DNA from: Anaerolineales bacterium
GTDB taxonomy: Bacteria > Chloroflexota > Anaerolineae > Anaerolineales > DRMV01
Assembly: GCA_026991215.1 (NCBI GenBank)
Contig: JALXBY010000150.1
Location: 1-6,344, forward strand
Length of the DNA stretch: 6,344 nucleotides
Reading direction: 5' to 3'
The notes under the pieces: generated by a model
What the model saw: only the letters and a program-made list of their open reading frames with translations
Told to the model about the DNA's origin: nothing
Databases searched by the model: none
Shown here: positions 6,223 to 6,344 of the stretch, one piece after another
How positions within the stretch are numbered: position 1 is the stretch's first letter
Layout of the letters: each line of letters begins with the position of its first letter
Position numbers and translations under genes: made by a program

Positions 6223-6344
6223 AGGCCCAGGCAACCCGTCTGGTGCAACACGGTCGCGTTTGGCTACTGCTCACCGGTTTGATGCTGCTGGCCCTGGCGG
6301 GCTGCAAACCCGCTCGCGGGGCGCCCACCCCCTTCTGGCTCCCC
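6210..6344 (+). CDS. Putative lipoprotein (partial, N-terminal 45 residues)
   Basis: The ATG at 6210 lies inside the preceding gene and overlaps it by 13 nt in another frame, with GAGG 7 nt upstream. The frame stays open to the window edge (45 codons). Residues 1-17 carry Lys5, Arg10, His14 and Arg16. Residues 18-31 are hydrophobic and end in a lipobox L29-A30-G31-C32, followed by KPARGAPTP, the start of a Pro-containing linker. It should be exported and lipidated at Cys32. No functional domain is reached before the edge. Tight packing with the sensor and the concanavalin-like gene suggests one mRNA and a shared envelope-related role, which is inference. Confidence 0.75.
   Translation, partial: MAPLKAQATRLVQHGRVWLLLTGLMLLALAGCKPARGAPTPFWLP

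Overview
This is a GC-rich window (roughly two-thirds G+C by eye) that looks like a chromosomal segment from a Chloroflexota (Anaerolineae-like) bacterium. That assignment is an inference. It rests on a lipoprotein with a Pro/Thr linker followed by an NBR1-type Ig-like domain, a fused NuoE-NuoF protein, a 7TM-PAS-GAF sensor, a concanavalin-like secreted domain, and heptanucleotide repeat DNA between genes.

Layout. Bases 1-357 (minus) hold the N-terminal 119 residues of a lipoprotein that runs off the left edge. Bases 379-509 hold a non-coding array of 18 degenerate heptamers. Nine copies of RGTCNGC are followed, after a 5-nt centre, by nine copies of the reverse complement GCNGACY, so the block can fold into one long hairpin. 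It directly abuts the stop codon of the next gene. Bases 510-2198 (minus) encode a 562-residue NuoE-NuoF fusion (NADH-binding, FMN, [2Fe-2S] and [4Fe-4S] motifs all present), starting at GTG behind a strong AGGAGG. Bases 2199-2374 are a divergent intergenic region with a candidate promoter for each direction and a short palindrome over the minus-strand -10.

On the plus strand, three genes are packed end to end. The first (2375-5548) is a 1057-residue membrane sensor with seven N-terminal membrane segments, two PAS-GAF modules and a C-terminal histidine-kinase core that has lost the phosphoacceptor His, the N-box Asn residues and the G2 glycines. The second (5545-6222) overlaps it by ATGA and is a membrane-anchored or secreted protein with a concanavalin-like beta-sandwich signature. 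The third starts at 6210, inside the second, and is a lipoprotein cut by the right edge.

How they work together. The NuoEF protein should be the NADH-oxidising (diaphorase) part of a larger complex whose other subunits are not in the window. The plus-strand trio looks translationally coupled and cell-envelope oriented: a sensor that probably signals without its own phosphotransfer, plus two exported proteins. No response regulator, mobile element, CRISPR, tRNA or rRNA was seen. The strongest candidates for something undescribed are the mirrored heptad array and the degenerate kinase operon.
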